From positions 620,001 to 684,000 of the forward strand of contig JAUIRK010001031.1 in the NCBI GenBank assembly GCA_030549495.1: DNA of 64,000 bases, given 5' to 3'. The notes beneath the pieces were generated by a model that saw only the letters and a program-made list of their open reading frames with translations, was not told the DNA's origin and made no database searches. Shown one piece after another: positions 22,443-34,432 of this stretch (positions within the stretch are counted from its first letter, which is position 1; the number at the start of each line of letters is the position of its first letter). The position numbers and the translations under genes are program-made. Origin of the DNA: Nectonema munidae (taxonomy: Eukaryota > Nematomorpha > Nectonematoida > Nectonematidae).

Positions 22443-22872
22443 GAAATCAGGGTTTGGAAGCCAGAAAAAAATTGCCTGGCTCAAAGCTCCGAAACAGAAA
22501 TATTTTAGTCTCTGGTTCCAGCTCCTTTAACTTTCTTAAAAAAATGATTGTAGCTATACTACGTAAATATAATATATAGAAAACTAGATTATATAACTAT
22601 ATAATTGTTTTATTATATGCTTACAATTTATAAAGATTATTTACACTTTAATTTCATTATATTTTTATATGCTTATGATTTTACACCAGGCGTAACAACG
22701 TTCACAGAAGAAAGAACATATGCAGAATATTACTAGCTTTATATTATATACACATTGACAGAGAAAACCATCTTGAATATAAATCATATTTACACAAGCT
22801 TTTCGATAAAGAAAGAACCTAGTCCAGCTCTCTAAGAAAGTTTCCCTTTCGGGCTTGGAAGCTTTATTTACT
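22443..22872 (+). repeat. long direct repeat, copy 2
   Basis: Starts 'tcagggtttggaagccagaa' and tracks copy 1 (20928-21412) base by base for most of its length, with an estimated 85-90% identity, including 'tttacactttaattt' and 'aacatatgcagaatattact'. Confidence 0.7.
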
Positions 22873-23457
22873 TCTAATTTTCCTATTTCGATTATCAATA
22901 ATCAATTTCAATAATCAAATCATGTCTATCACCTTTATAGTATTTTTGAGCAAACACATGTTGATGATCCAATAGATTTTTTCATCTTCTGTCACAGTGA
23001 ATCTATTTCTCTTTCTGTCTCCTCTGTTTTTTTCTTCCGCTTTCTCTGCTAAAACTCAATCATTCACTTACGTTTGTTACATTTTGTAACATTTGAAAAA
23101 TTTAATTTTTTCAAGTCAAGAAATTTTTTTCAATAGTTATTTGGGAATGAATATTTTGACTATCTATTCAGTTTAAAAGCAAGAATGCTCTATTTGCATT
23201 TGAGCGGAGATATTTTTTATAATGTTCGATTGTTAAATTTTATAAGCAACACTGTACATAATCAAATCACTTTTTTTAAGAAAATTTGTTGATTATTATA
23301 ATAAAAATATAATATCGAAACAAAATGTTTCAGTTGTTAAAAATGTACTTGATCTATTTATGAAAGCTGTCAGAATTTTATTTGTCGACAGAAATATTCA
23401 AAAAAAAACGGAATGATTTTCTTTTTTCGTATACTTTGATTTATGTTAATTTGGTCC
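22873..23457. other. AT-rich stretch with a CT-rich patch
   Basis: A pyrimidine-rich patch at about 23000-23050; otherwise nothing. Confidence 0.35.
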
Positions 23458-23740
23458 TTGGACATTTCGCCCAATTATTTTCATAAGACAGTTTGTCCCA
23501 TTATTTTCATAAGACATTTTGTTTCATGGACAATTCGCCCCGTTATTTTCATAAGACATTTTGTCTCATGGACAATTCTAAAAAATTAAGAGATAAAATG
23601 ATTAATTTGAAATAATTTAATAGAGATAAAATAAACAAGAATATAAATTTTTTTAATAATTTTACACATATAATAAGCAAAGATGGATGAAACAATTTGT
23701 CCAGTGGGCAAATTGTCTATGGGGCGAAATGTCTGTCGAC
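23458..23740. mobile_element. MITE with GGACATTTCGCCC-type ends
   Basis: A 283-bp non-coding element. The left end starts TTGGACATTTCGCCC and repeats 'ttttcataagacattttgt' several times. The right end is the inverted counterpart, finishing GGGGCGAAATGTCTGTCGAC. Interior AT-rich. Many invertebrate genomes hold MITEs built of such 'gggcgaaatgtcc' words; parent superfamily not determined. Related words occur near 25230-25320 and 48600-48660. Confidence 0.6.
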
Positions 23741-23989
23741 CGTTAGTTTAAATAATTTTTTAATTATAAGGGCTACTTATATGGCTACTTAAATGTTGGC
23801 TTTTGCTGCTTATAAATACTTGAAAATATTAAATAAACTAATTCTTTATGCTTTCTATTATTTTGAAATTATTCTGAGAACAGACGGTTCCATTTTAAAA
23901 TTGCTTTATTAGTTTATTTTGTTTCCTTTCTCTCTTATGTTAATTATGTAGCAAATTATTCAATTTTGAGTAAAAGGTAAGGTGCAGCG

Positions 23990-24137
23990 GGTGTATTTTC
24001 ATTGACAAGGCACTGATGTACCGCTTATGTCAAACTATGAACAAATTCGAAATTCGTTCAAATTCGAAGTATCGATGAGGAATCGAATCCAGAGGCTTCC
24101 GTGCTGAATCCATCATCTCAACCAACCTGCCATACCA
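23990..24137 (-). repeat. SINE family A, tRNA-derived
   Basis: On the minus strand the head resembles a tRNA gene: an A-box-like 'ggttggttgagatg' (24115-24128) and a clear B box 'ggattcgattcc' (24080-24091). This is the internal RNA polymerase III promoter of tRNA-derived SINEs. The body then gives 'catagtttgacataagcggt' and 'gccttgtcaatgaaaataca', shared with copies at 8431 and 51167. No poly-A tail stands out. Confidence 0.72.
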
Positions 24138-24740
24138 CCCATAGAGTATGCTGTAGGGGGTACGTCAAATTTGTTTTCAAAAAACTTAAGTTATGCTCTA
24201 AAATTTTTTAGTTTTTGTTGAAGCTCTATAACTTTTTCTGATAGACTTTTTTTCCTTAAAAGTTATTATAGGCAAATCATTGCAAAATGTTAAAAGTTAT
24301 TTTACTTTTTGTAGCTTCTATCAATTTAGCTTTTAAACTATTTTTGAATGATGCCGAGTAAAATGAAATAATGCGATCTTAATTTTTTGTTTGCACAATT
24401 ATGACTTCATTTTATACCCTTGCCACTGAATCAATCACATTTTTTCATATAAACATCGCAGGGTGTCTAGTAGACTCTTTGCCTTTAGACTAAATTCACT
24501 CATAAAACTAGCTAACCTTCAGTTATTTGTTTTCTCTATGAATCAAATATCATTTCATCAATTCCTGGTAGACTACTTCATTTTTCAAATGAAAAGCCTA
24601 TTCCACCCCCTAACAATTTTGGATTTTTTTAAACTAGTCTATATTCTGCAAACTTAATTAAAATATTTTCGCTGGAAGTATAGTATATAAATTCCCTAAT
24701 TTTGTAAAAAAATATAAAGTAGTCTTATAAATTTAGGACT
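24138..24740. other. AT-rich non-coding stretch
   Basis: No gene; a 64-codon frame at 24463-24657 has no recognisable product. Confidence 0.35.
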
Positions 24741-24885
24741 TTAGGTATGCGCTGAATACACTCTATTTTAAAGGATTGCTTGAATATTTGGTCTCCCGTG
24801 GTATTTCCAGACCACTAATTTTGAAAATTGCAACAAAAAAATTTCGCCCCCAATAATTTTGAGGATGTGAGCCCCTGGCGTACAC
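24741..24885 (-). repeat. CAGGGGCGCAC-family repeat, reversed copy
   Basis: Complement of the repeat at 17319-17455, ending (on the plus strand) 'gaggatgtgagcccctgg'. About 85% alike by eye. Confidence 0.65.
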
Positions 24886-26140
24886 TTCAATACTCTCTCC
24901 TACTTTTGATATTATTTTATTAAAAATTTACAAAAAATATTTAAAAATTTAAGATTGTTTCTTGTATCTACTTTTTTTCCAATTATTATCTTATATATTT
25001 TTCTAAGAATATGTTAAATTTAACACTTTGTTGTTTCACATGCATAAAAAACAGATACAAGATTCCTAATTTATCAATCTTATCGAACCTATTCTTGTTT
25101 TCCTGTTTAAATTAGTCACATCTTTTCTGGTTTCAAACTGATTTTCCGTTTAAATTGGTAGTTAAATTGTTTTTCAAACCAATTAAATAATGTATTTTTG
25201 TATGATCACTTTTATCTTTCGAGTCAAATTGATCACTATCATTTCGTGCCAAATCAACCATTTTGGTATCGGGCGTTTTGGTTTTCGGTCGTTTCGGTTT
25301 TTGGGCATTTTGACCCGGCACCGATTATATAATCGACTAATAACTATATAAGCAATGATGAAATTTGAATAAATAGAAATCAAAAAGTATAACTGAAAGT
25401 TGAATAAACAGAAATCAATAGGTATAGCAGGGACGTATTTGCATAGAATTAGCGAACTCCTCATCATATCCTTGAATATTTCCATCGTCATACGCATTAT
25501 ATCGTGAATACCATGAAATTTTATTATTATTATTATTAGTGGTCTAGCAAGAGCACGGAAGAAAACACAAATCAACAAAAACGGTAAACCCTTCTTGCCA
25601 TAATAAAAGTCGTATTTATGTGAAGAGATTTAACAAAAATCACGCCTTCAAAAAATATTTTAATGTATTATTTGTTAGAATTGTTTCTAAAACGTCATCA
25701 TAGTGTAACGCCTATATAAACTTTAATTTGATTTATTATCAACGTTTTATAAAATTTCTCAATAATCATTTTTCTTGTGTATCATTAACATTTCGCTTTT
25801 GAGCCAATTGTTTGTGAAGTCAAAAACCAGAAGTATACAAAGAAGCATAATTCTTACTTTTTACTTTAAATGTATATAATATTTAAGAACCGTAAATGCA
25901 AAAGTTCCTCGGATAGATCAGTTGGAAAACGAACAGTTTGAAAAGCTTTCTGGAATTCAAAACTTAGAAAAAAATCTGCATAAACTTTTTTTTTCAAAAA
26001 GACATTATGTAACTTTTGTCATTTAAGTAAAACTGAAAGTTTTGAAAGAACTATTAGCCTTGGGAGTGGTTTCAATATATCGGAAGATATATATGCTCAC
26101 AGTTAAACCTGCGAAAGGTAGTGTAACTATAAAACAAGAA
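24886..26140. other. AT-rich stretch
   Basis: Contains 'cgttttggttttcggtcgtt' words (25270-25315) like those of the GGACATTTCGCCC MITEs and a short TTA microsatellite (about 25521-25535). No gene recognised. Confidence 0.35.
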
Positions 26141-27700
26141 ACAAGTATTTAGTTTTTTTTATCTTGGGAAGAGACTTTGCTGCAGATTCCTATTGAGAAC
26201 GGTGAAAATGTGAGATACTACGAAGAAATAGAAAATGATACAGCAGGAAAAAACAAATGAGTTGACAATGATGGGTATCAGTATACAATTAAGGTACTTG
26301 AGATTTCTATTTGCATTGTTTTTATATGTATTTGTGTATTTTTTAAGGAGAACAAAAACAGATAAAGTATATTGGTGGTGTAGTGTCAGGAATAATAAAA
26401 TTAAATGTCCTGCAAGCGTTATTCAAATAGGTAAAAATTATACATTTGGAAAATGGGAGCATATCCATCCTGGTATTGCTACAGCTATAAAAATGGCAAA
26501 AGAGGAGAATTATTTTATTTTTCTTGAAAAATAAGTAAAAACCAAAAATAAATTAACTTAGACTAAAAAAGCTACAGAAAAACTTTTCACTTCAGCTACT
26601 AGGATAGTTGAAGATGAATTTTTTAAAAACGAAACTCTGATTGAGTCAGAAGGGTCGCGGGCAAAGATGACAAATCTCGTTAGAATAGCAAACTGCGCAA
26701 GTGAGGGCTTATGACCTCAAGAACCGAAAGAATTGGATTTTAATGTAAAATCGAATTTCAAAGATTTTAATTTTCTAGTATTTCTATTTAAATATAAGCG
26801 TTGATGGAAATAACTACTTAGAATTTAGAATCTACTTAGAACTTTTGAATAAAGCTGATGTAGTATATTTAGATGGAACCTATAAACTCGTAAAGAAACC
26901 TTTTTTGCAACTTTTTTCTATACATATTTTGATAAAAGCAAACAATATGAAGCAAGCTCCAATGGTTTTGTTTTAAAGTCTGGTAAAAGAAAAGAAGACT
27001 ATAAAAACGTAGAAAATGTTTTGAATGTTTCACATATTAGGTGCTCTTCGAAATCAAAGAAATAATGGTGATATATTCAGCTGTTAATTTTGTAGCTGTT
27101 TATGAGAAGCGATTTGGAAAATTGTTAAAACAACTTTCAGTTTTCAAATCGTTGGATGTGTATTTCATTAAGCTGGTACATTCAAGTTTGAAGCGGATTT
27201 AATTTTATTAAAACGTATATATAAAACTTTTATTTTACTTTATAGTGAGATTACAATCAAAGAAATGATGTGCACAAATTCCTGAGAAAAATTTTTGCTC
27301 TTCCCCTTTTACTTGCAGAACACATATAGCCAGCTTTTGAACGCTTGCAACAATTAAATATTCACGAGTCCCTAGAAGGCTTACTTTCATATGTGAAAAA
27401 ATAGTTGGTTAGAGAAGGATTTGTGGCCAGTTCAAGCATGGTCAGTCTATGGGCGTTCAATTCGAACAAACAATGATGTGTAAGGATGGCACAGGCGTAT
27501 GAAAGCTAAAGCTAATGGCTCTTCTAAGATTTCCTTCTATTTATTAATTGATCTTCATTTGGAATCTTCATTCCTTTTAAAGTAACTTTGATAAATAAAG
27601 GAAAGCTGACGCGCTTGCAAAGGAAAAAAAGTAAGAAAATACAACAAAAGATATTCCTAATCTGAGATGCATACAAAAACAAAGCTATTTCTACGAGCTG
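26141..27700 (+). pseudogene. FLYWCH/MULE transposase relic
   Basis: A plus-strand Mutator-like transposase with an N-terminal FLYWCH zinc finger, decayed. The finger is at about 26260-26480 ('VYWWCSVRNNKIKCPASVIQ', then HIHPG). The catalytic start at about 26855-26925 reads VVYLDGTYKLVKKPFLQLFS, IH (family 'yLDGTFk.v..PF.QLfsIH'). Further on come SGKRKEDYKNV (about 26980), 'HIASF'-like and LLSYVKKQLV pieces (27320-27410), then FYLLIDLHLESSFL (about 27535-27580), which matches the family's 'F.LI..L..E'. Many stops and shifts; the piece around the second and third acidic residues is scrambled. Same family as the minus-strand relic at 14179-14985. Confidence 0.8.
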
Positions 27701-28382
27701 AAAATAGAGTTGAAATGCGTAGGAACATCGCTCAAGATCTTACATATCACTAAAAAGACAAAACTTTTTCCATTTAGTGTTCATTCATTCATTCATTCAT
27801 TCATTGAAATCTTCGTTGTAAAAATAAAGAAACTATCAGGAGAACAAAACTCGTTCAAATCGTATCATTGAATGAAAAAGTAATCGAAATTTCAAATTTT
27901 AGAGGTTAATATGGGTCCGCCAGCATCATATATAATATTTTTTTAGAAAGTTGCATGTTTCAAAAGTAATTGATGTTTTTCATGTTTTATTAATTTTTTA
28001 AAATTTAGACTTTCTATTCATTATAAACACTAATCATTTTTGGTAGGAGGAAATCAATAAGGCTCAAAATATTACTTTTTATATTTTTAGCATTAAAAAC
28101 AAGAATAACTGCCAAAAAAGAGCCTTATAGGGACTTTTAAACTTAAAACTTTTGTATTTAAAAGTGTCTTGCTTATTCACGAATAAAGAATTAAAGGAAA
28201 TGTTTATTTTAAGTTGTAAAGAGTGTTGTTTATGTGAAGTGTTGAAAAGGTCATTTTTTAAGCGCCGATCGACCCCCGGATGTGCGCTCCTGAGATTTTA
28301 ATAGAATTTAAATATTATTGAAACATGTGGGTTTTTTAATTAGTTAAGTGATATAAACATTTTTCAAAATCATGTAAATAAT
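27701..28382. other. AT-rich stretch with a microsatellite
   Basis: An (ATTC)n run at about 27780-27806. A reversed CAGGGGCGCAC-family start at about 28262-28300. Otherwise nothing. Confidence 0.45.
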
Positions 28383-28548
28383 GGTACAAAACGTCCAAAA
28401 ACTGGTACGAAATGTCTTGAGTACGAAACGTCCAAAGCTGGATGAAACGTCTTGGGCACGCAACGACCAAAACTAGTATGAAACGTCTTGAGTACGAAAC
28501 ATCCAAAACTGGAACTCCTTAGGTACGAAACGTCCAAAACTCACTCAA
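28383..28548. repeat. 36-bp minisatellite, left block
   Basis: About 4-5 units of a 36-bp repeat with the words 'aaaactggtatgaaacgtc', 'ttgagtacgaaac' and 'gtcc'. It is in the same orientation and of the same family as 30228-30850. Confidence 0.75.
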
Positions 28549-30224
28549 GTGGCGCAAATAAATTAACCATTTTTTGATTTTATATGTATAATGAACATAG
28601 CAAAAAATGTATTAAAATATATAGAAAATTTCTTTGCATGAATGTACATAGGAGGCATAAGAAAAAAATTAGTTAAGATGAATCTATATAGCAAGTATAG
28701 AGAAATTTTGTTAACATGGATCTACATAGCAAGTACAGAAAAATCTATTAAATTGTATAGAAAGTTTTCCTTTCATGGATGTACATAGAAAATATAGGAA
28801 AAGTTGTGTAAGATAGAGTATTAATTCACGTATTCAATGTACACGTGTACATATGAAAATTTTCATTTAAAAGAATAGAAATTTAGTTAACATGGATGTA
28901 CATAGAAAGTATAGGATACATGTATTCAATGTGCACGTGTACATAGGAAAATTTTCATTGTAAGGTATAGAAATTTAGTTCACATCGATGTACATAGCAA
29001 GTATAGAGAAAAATCTATTAAAATGTACACCTATGTACACGTGTACACTGTACATTGAATACGTGAATTAATACTCTATCTTACAGAACTTTTTATATAC
29101 TTCCTATGAACATCCATGAAAAAGAAATTTTCTATACAATTTAATAGATTTATCTTTATACTTGCTATGTACATCCATGTTAACTAAATTTCTATACTTT
29201 AAAATGAAAGTTTTTCTATGTACACGTGTACATAAAATACGTGAATTAATTGTGTTCATGAATTCTTACACAACTTTTCTTATATTTCCTATGTACATCC
29301 ATGTAAATGAAATTTTATATACAAATTAATAGATTTTTCTCTATACTTGCTATGTACATCCATGTTAACTAAATTTCTATACCTTACAATAAAAGTTTCC
29401 CTATGTACACGTGTACATTGAATACGTGAATTAATACTCTATCTTACAGAACTTTTTATATACTTCCTATGAACATCCACGAAAAAGAAATTTTCTATAC
29501 AATTTAATAGATTTATCTTTATACTTGCTATGTACAACCATGTAAACTAAATTTCTATACTTTACAATGAAAGTTTTTCTATGTACACGTGTACATTGAA
29601 TACGTGAATTAATTGTGTTCATGAATTCTTACACAACTTTTCTTATATTTCCTTGAAATTTTATATACAAATTAATAGATTTTTCTCTATACTTGCTATG
29701 TACATCCATATTAACTGAATTTCTATACCTAACAATAAAAAATATTTCTATACTTTACAATGAAAGTTTTTCTATGTACACGTGTACATAAAATACGTGA
29801 ATTAATTGTGTACATGAATTAATACCCTTACGCAACTTTTCCTATATTTCCTATGTACATCCATGTAAATGAAATTTTATATACAATTTAATAGATTTTT
29901 CTCTATACTTGCTATGTACATCCACGTTAACTAAATTTCTATACCTTACAATGGAAGTTTTTCTATGTACACGTGTACATTGAATACGTGAATTAATACT
30001 CTATCTTACAGAACTTTTTATATACTCTCTATCTTACACAATTTTTTTTATATTTCCTATGTACATCCATGTAAATGAAATTTTATATACAATTTAATAG
30101 ATTTATCTTTATAATTGCTATGTACATCCATGTTAACTGAATTTCTATACCTAACAATGAAAGTTTTTCTATATACATAATACACATTAAGAATTTTCTA
30201 GGGAAATTCATTTGCGCCGCTATA
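28549..30224. mobile_element. TIR-bounded island of ~185-bp repeats
   Basis: Bounded by GYGGCGCAAATRAATT-type words: 'gtggcgcaaataaatt' at 28548 and its complement 'aattcatttgcgccgc' ending at about 30221. It sits inside the 36-bp minisatellite, which continues on both sides in one orientation, so it reads as an insertion. The interior is a tandem array. From about 29030 to 30170 there are about six units of 180-195 bp, each with 'tatgtacacgtgtacat', 'gaatacgtgaattaat' and 'tgctatgtacatccatgtta'. From about 28590 to 29030 the same units are inverted. No coding capacity. Superfamily not determined. Confidence 0.6.
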
Positions 30225-30227
30225 GCC

Positions 30228-30850
30228 CCAAAACTGGTATGAAACGTCTTGAGTACGAAACATCCAAAACTAATATGAATAGTCTTGAGTACGAAACGTC
30301 CAAAACTGGTATGAAGTCTTGGGTACGAAATGTCCAAAACTAGTATGAAACGTCCAAAGTTGGATGAAACGTCTTGGGTACAAACAGTCAAAAAAGTGGT
30401 ACGAAACTTATTGGGTACTAAAGGTCCAAAACTGACATGAAACTCCTTAGGTACGAAACGTCCAAAACTGGTATGAAAAGTCTTGAGTACGAGATATCCA
30501 AAACTAATATGAATAGTCTTGAGTACGAAACGTCCAAAATTGGTATGAAGTCTTGGGTACGAAATGTCCAAAACTAGTATGAAACGTCCAAAGTTGGATG
30601 AAACGTCTTGGGTACAAACAGTCAAAAAAGTGGTTAAAAAAACGTATTGGGTACTAAAGGTCCAAAACTGGTATGAAACGTCTTGGGTACTAAACGTTTA
30701 AATCTGATAAAGTCTTGGGTACGCAAAGTCCAAAACTGGTAACGTTTTGAGTACGAAACATCCAAAAATGGTATTAAACATTTTGGATACGAAACGTCCA
30801 AAACTACAAAACTTCCAAAAAGTGGTACGAAAAATTTTGGGTACAAAATA
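30228..30850. repeat. 36-bp minisatellite, right block
   Basis: About 17 units of the 36-bp repeat, some shortened. Because 36 is a multiple of three, long minus-strand frames (30083-30625, 30634-30867) arise with a repeating FGRFVLKTFHTS pattern. I treat these as chance frames, not genes. Confidence 0.8.
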
Positions 30851-30859
30851 ACTTGAAAC

Positions 30860-31740
30860 CATCTCACGCCTACACTCTACATCCTATTAGGGGTTTTGGG
30901 GATAGTGACTAAAAATGAATTGAAATTAGGAGAATATGTGAGTAGTCTTTATATACAGAAAATGCTTCTTTGAGCATCTACTATGTATATATATCGCAAG
31001 AAAGTATTCTAAAAAACTTCGGACATACTTTTGCTTTGCCCAGCCAATACGTTTTAGGAATAGAAACAATAGGAGATAAAATAAAACTACAAAATATTTT
31101 AGATTATAACAAATATAAAGATGGGATTGCTACCTTCAATAGAATGGCTAGAGATTATAGACGTTATAGAGCGTGTAATGATGCTTCAACGCGGATTGTC
31201 AAGATAAATTTTTTTAGCTTTTTACGGATTTATCAAAATCACATCATTAAGTGTAAAAGGTTGGTGTTTTTTTGCAATCTGGAAAACGATTAAGAGAAAC
31301 ACAAAAATGTAAAGGATACCAACGTTCAATTTATAAAAAGCATACAATATTCATTTGAATAGTAAGCAAAATTATCAATTTATAAAATTATATATATATA
31401 CATTTATATATAATAAAATTTATATATATCTCAATATATATTTAGACTCAATCACAAAGCTAATTCTTTTTTCGTTGAATTTTTTTGTGAAAATTAATAT
31501 TTTACACATATATATTGTATGTAAGTAAATAAATTTTAAATTGTCATCTAATTGGCAATAAAAAATTATAACTTTTATATTAAAATTTTTTTTTTAAATT
31601 TCAATGAGGATGAAACGGCTTTATTTCCTACACAAATAATTTTGAATTTTTTAAATTTTATCTCATTAAAATATTTGTTTGGATTATGAGCATAACTTTA
31701 CTTGTTTTACGGTTGAGTTTCAGACAAAAATCTATTTTTA
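30860..31740. other. AT-rich stretch with one unexplained frame
   Basis: A 107-codon plus-strand frame at 30970-31293 (starts MSIYYVYISQ, contains 'MARDYRRYRACNDASTR') is the only candidate. I do not recognise it and see no splice or promoter support. The rest is AT-rich, with an 'atatatat' run near 31390-31440. Confidence 0.3.
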
Positions 31741-31822
31741 AAAATTAAAAAAAAGAAGTTGCCCAGCCCCTCTCCCCGAATAATTTAAAGAATGTGCGCC
31801 CTGAGACTAGGTCTGTGTTATG
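31741..31822 (-). repeat. CAGGGGCGCAC-family end, reversed
   Basis: Complement begins CTCAGGGCGCACATTC and continues with 'tttaaattattcggg', like 17319 and 24885. Confidence 0.5.
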
Positions 31823-31904
31823 TTTTAAATTTGACTCCCATATTAAATGCAGAATATATAATAACATTTGAAGTAATTTAAAGAATTATTAAAAAAATTA
31901 CAGA

Positions 31905-32009
31905 TTCTGTCTCAGCTTCCTCAAAGTCATGTTTTTCAATTTTTGATTGTTGCTCATAAAGAGCTCTTTGAGCCGCTCTTCCTCTACCAGTTGAAAAGAA
32001 ATCCGACAT
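31905..32009 (-). CDS. possible first exon, product unknown
   Basis: On the minus strand an ATG at 32007-32009 opens MSDFFSTGRGRAAQRALYEQ, followed by QSKIEKHDFEEAETES and a potential donor (TCT|GTAATT). The charged, clean start looks more like an exon than chance AT-rich sequence. No next exon was found downstream on the minus strand. It may belong to a host gene or to the 5' exon of a transposase; I do not recognise it. Confidence 0.3.
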
Positions 32010-32470
32010 TTTTAAATTGAATAATAAACAACAAAAAAGTTTGGCAAAATAAAAATTTTTGAAAAATATATATTATTTAATGGCACAAGGATTCATCTAA
32101 TCTTAAAAAAATTAGATGAACACTTTTTTCATTTTAAGTTTATATATATTTAGTTTATTAAGCTAAAGTTAATACGTTTCTTAATGCAGAAGAACTTAAC
32201 ATCTTTAATATTATAAATTATGATGTAACTCCTGCTCACTTCAACAAAATTTAACAACCATCTCTATCTCACTATCCATATGCTAGTAATTCTTTCTTGG
32301 GAGAATGGAATGCAGGGAAACAGGGATCCATACTCAAAAAATTATAATTAAAAAAAACAGTTTATATTGATTAATAAATAATTTACATAAATATCCTATT
32401 AATCTAAAAATATTTTGTGCTTAGTTTAAATTTTTTTAATTAGAATCAAAAGAACAAACAAAGTTCACTA
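32010..32470. other. AT-rich non-coding stretch
   Basis: Nothing recognised. If the 31905-32009 exon is real, its promoter would lie here on the minus strand. Confidence 0.3.
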
Positions 32471-32840
32471 TTTGCAATGAATCAAAAAATTAAGCATTTA
32501 CTGAAAGAGTTGTTCGAAGACGAAATCCGAAACTATTTGACTTACTACAATATTTAAATTTAGGAAAAAATAGGAAAGTTCCAGTAATGCAAATGATTTA
32601 ATTTTTCTGCCAGATAAAAAACTTATATTTGAATATGCTCTAATAGGAATAATTTTTTTTGAACAAAATTGATTTTAAATGATGAATCTTCACCATCAGA
32701 TGAAAAAAATGGCGTTATTGATTGGGAAACGACTTTGAAAGGAAAAGCTAGAAAAGACAATTCAAAGTAAAATTAAAAAAGTGAATACACCACATCTCAA
32801 TCCTCAAAACAATATCTACATTTTGTTTAGAAACTCTAGT
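32471..32840 (+). pseudogene. decayed coding remnant, perhaps hAT
   Basis: Plus-strand pieces in changing frames: VVRRRNPKLFDLLQYLNLG, SSNANDLIFLPDKKLIFEY, GVIDWETTLK and KIKKVNTPHLNPQNNIY. The first resembles 'NPKLF.LLQYL' in some hAT transposases. No finger, TRW or hATC motif is present, so the call is weak. Confidence 0.35.
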
Positions 32841-34240
32841 CAAGGGATTCATTTACACGTTCAATAACTTTTCTCAAGTGTGCTTAAATTATGCCGAGCT
32901 CAAAAAAATTGTGCCCAGCTCCGGAATTTTACTTTATATATTATTATCATTCAAATGAATATATTTAGTTTATTTTCCTTTAATTGTTAATTAATAAATT
33001 ATTTAATGGTCTCATTCTTCTTTTTGTTTTAAAATTTTTGATAAAGCTTAAATTTATATGCTTAAAATTTGAGTTCTAGTTTATTAAAATCCGCCCCCCT
33101 CCCCTCCCCAATGCTAATTTCTAGATCCGCCCCTCTAATATACCTTTATAAATTAACTGTTAGTTAAATTTTTATTTTTTTCAATAAAATTTCCTTTTCA
33201 ATTTTTATGAAAATCGTTTTTTTGTCTATATCTGTGTGTATGTGTTTAAAACACCTATCAAGATCTACCCTATAAATTAAAAATAAATTATTTAAATTAA
33301 ATTAACTAATAAAATAGTAATTTATATGGTTGATTCATCTGTCAAAGTGAACTGGACATAGTTGAAAAATACAATGAAAAATAAAAAATTAGAATGCAAA
33401 AAATATAGTTGAAATAAAGAATCTGGTTAGTAATTTTATCCATCGTGTGCTGAACTAAGTAAATTAGTTAATATAACTAATCTATTTTTTCAGTGAGTAA
33501 TTTTTTTGGGGTTTTACCGTTGAAGTCTCTCCAAAGGTGTTAAAAACATGAGAAGAAAAAAAATAAGTATAACAGCCATTTTTAATTTATTTTTATAATA
33601 AAACAATGAGAGGTGTAGATTTGTCTAATTCACTTTGTGTTTGCTGAAAAAACAAAAAATATTTTCTCAATACCTGCTCCTTCAAAAATATTGCCCAACA
33701 AGTCATGCACGATGAGTATGGTCATTATATTTGTTGATGTTTTTTGCAAGAAAAAGACGACAAAAGCCTGTTCAAAGTGTGAAGTTCTTTAAATGACAAA
33801 TATTTTATTTCTTTTCATGAAAAACCAACTTTTTGATGGAATTTTTTGTCAATAAATTTTTCTTCTATTTTTATGCTTCCCATTGATCCAATTTTGGACA
33901 TTAAGAAATAATAAGTAAAATTTTTTTTATTAATAAAAAATAATTAAATAGTATAAGATTGAAAAATTTCAATTGTTTTCTTATAATTTTACTTCTACAA
34001 TTTTTTGGGATTAAACAGGTGGTTTTTTGTTTACGTTCATTTAAGCTCTAAGTATTAAAAAGAGAATTTAAACACATTTTAAATATTTATTTGCTTATTT
34101 TCAATATTTTTTTTAGTTTTTTAAGAAATCTATTCAATTCACTTTAGGATTGCCAAATTTTAATTTGTTTTACGCATGACCATCATTCTGACATCTTCTC
34201 AAGAACCTCTGGAGAAAACAAAATCAGAAAGAAATACCTT
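32841..34240. other. AT-rich stretch with repeat ends
   Basis: A CT-rich 'ccgcccccctcccctcccc' block at about 33090 and a CAGTG-type end with TTAGT words at about 33470-33497 ('actaatctattttttcagtg'). No gene. Confidence 0.35.
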
Positions 34241-34247
34241 GCCGTGA

Positions 34248-34290
34248 CTATATAAGGCAGCACGACTTAGTTTTCTTGTTTTTCTCTTCG
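34248..34290 (+). promoter_or_regulatory. TATA-like core promoter candidate
   Basis: 'ctatataaggcagcacgac' sits in a locally GC-richer stretch and is followed by a pyrimidine-rich tract. No frame starts within reach, so this is only a possible promoter, or a chance TATA in AT-rich DNA. Confidence 0.2.
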
Positions 34291-34403
34291 CCTCATCTCT
34301 CATAAAAGTCTTGCTCAAAACAATTACTCACATTCTCTCATCGTCCACCCACGATTCCCACACTAGGAGAAGAATTAGAGAGTTAAATAAAGTTTTCAGG
34401 GAA

Positions 34404-34432
34404 TCTACTAGTAGTGTAACCACTACTAGTAA
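34404..34432. repeat. short perfect inverted repeat
   Basis: 'tactagtagtg' and its complement 'cactactagta' separated by 4 bases, next to the Tigger relic. It could be the remains of a fold-back end. Confidence 0.5.

Noticed and set aside
20928-22872. Direct repeats read as LTRs of a small LTR element
   Set aside because: They do not begin TG or end CA, there is no primer-binding-site-like or polypurine stretch next to them, and the start looks like a hAT end. Kept as a direct repeat pair of unknown kind.
30083-30867. Minus-strand frames with repeating FGRF/FVLKTFHTS residues, suggestive of an FMRFamide-like peptide precursor
   Set aside because: The 36-bp repeat is a multiple of three and has few stop words, so long frames are expected. 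There are no GRR/GKR cleavage sites after the motif and no signal peptide, and the first frame extends into unrelated satellite DNA.
34248-34290. TATA-like box as promoter of a gene at 34.3 kb
   Set aside because: No coding frame follows on the plus strand; left only as a low-confidence site.
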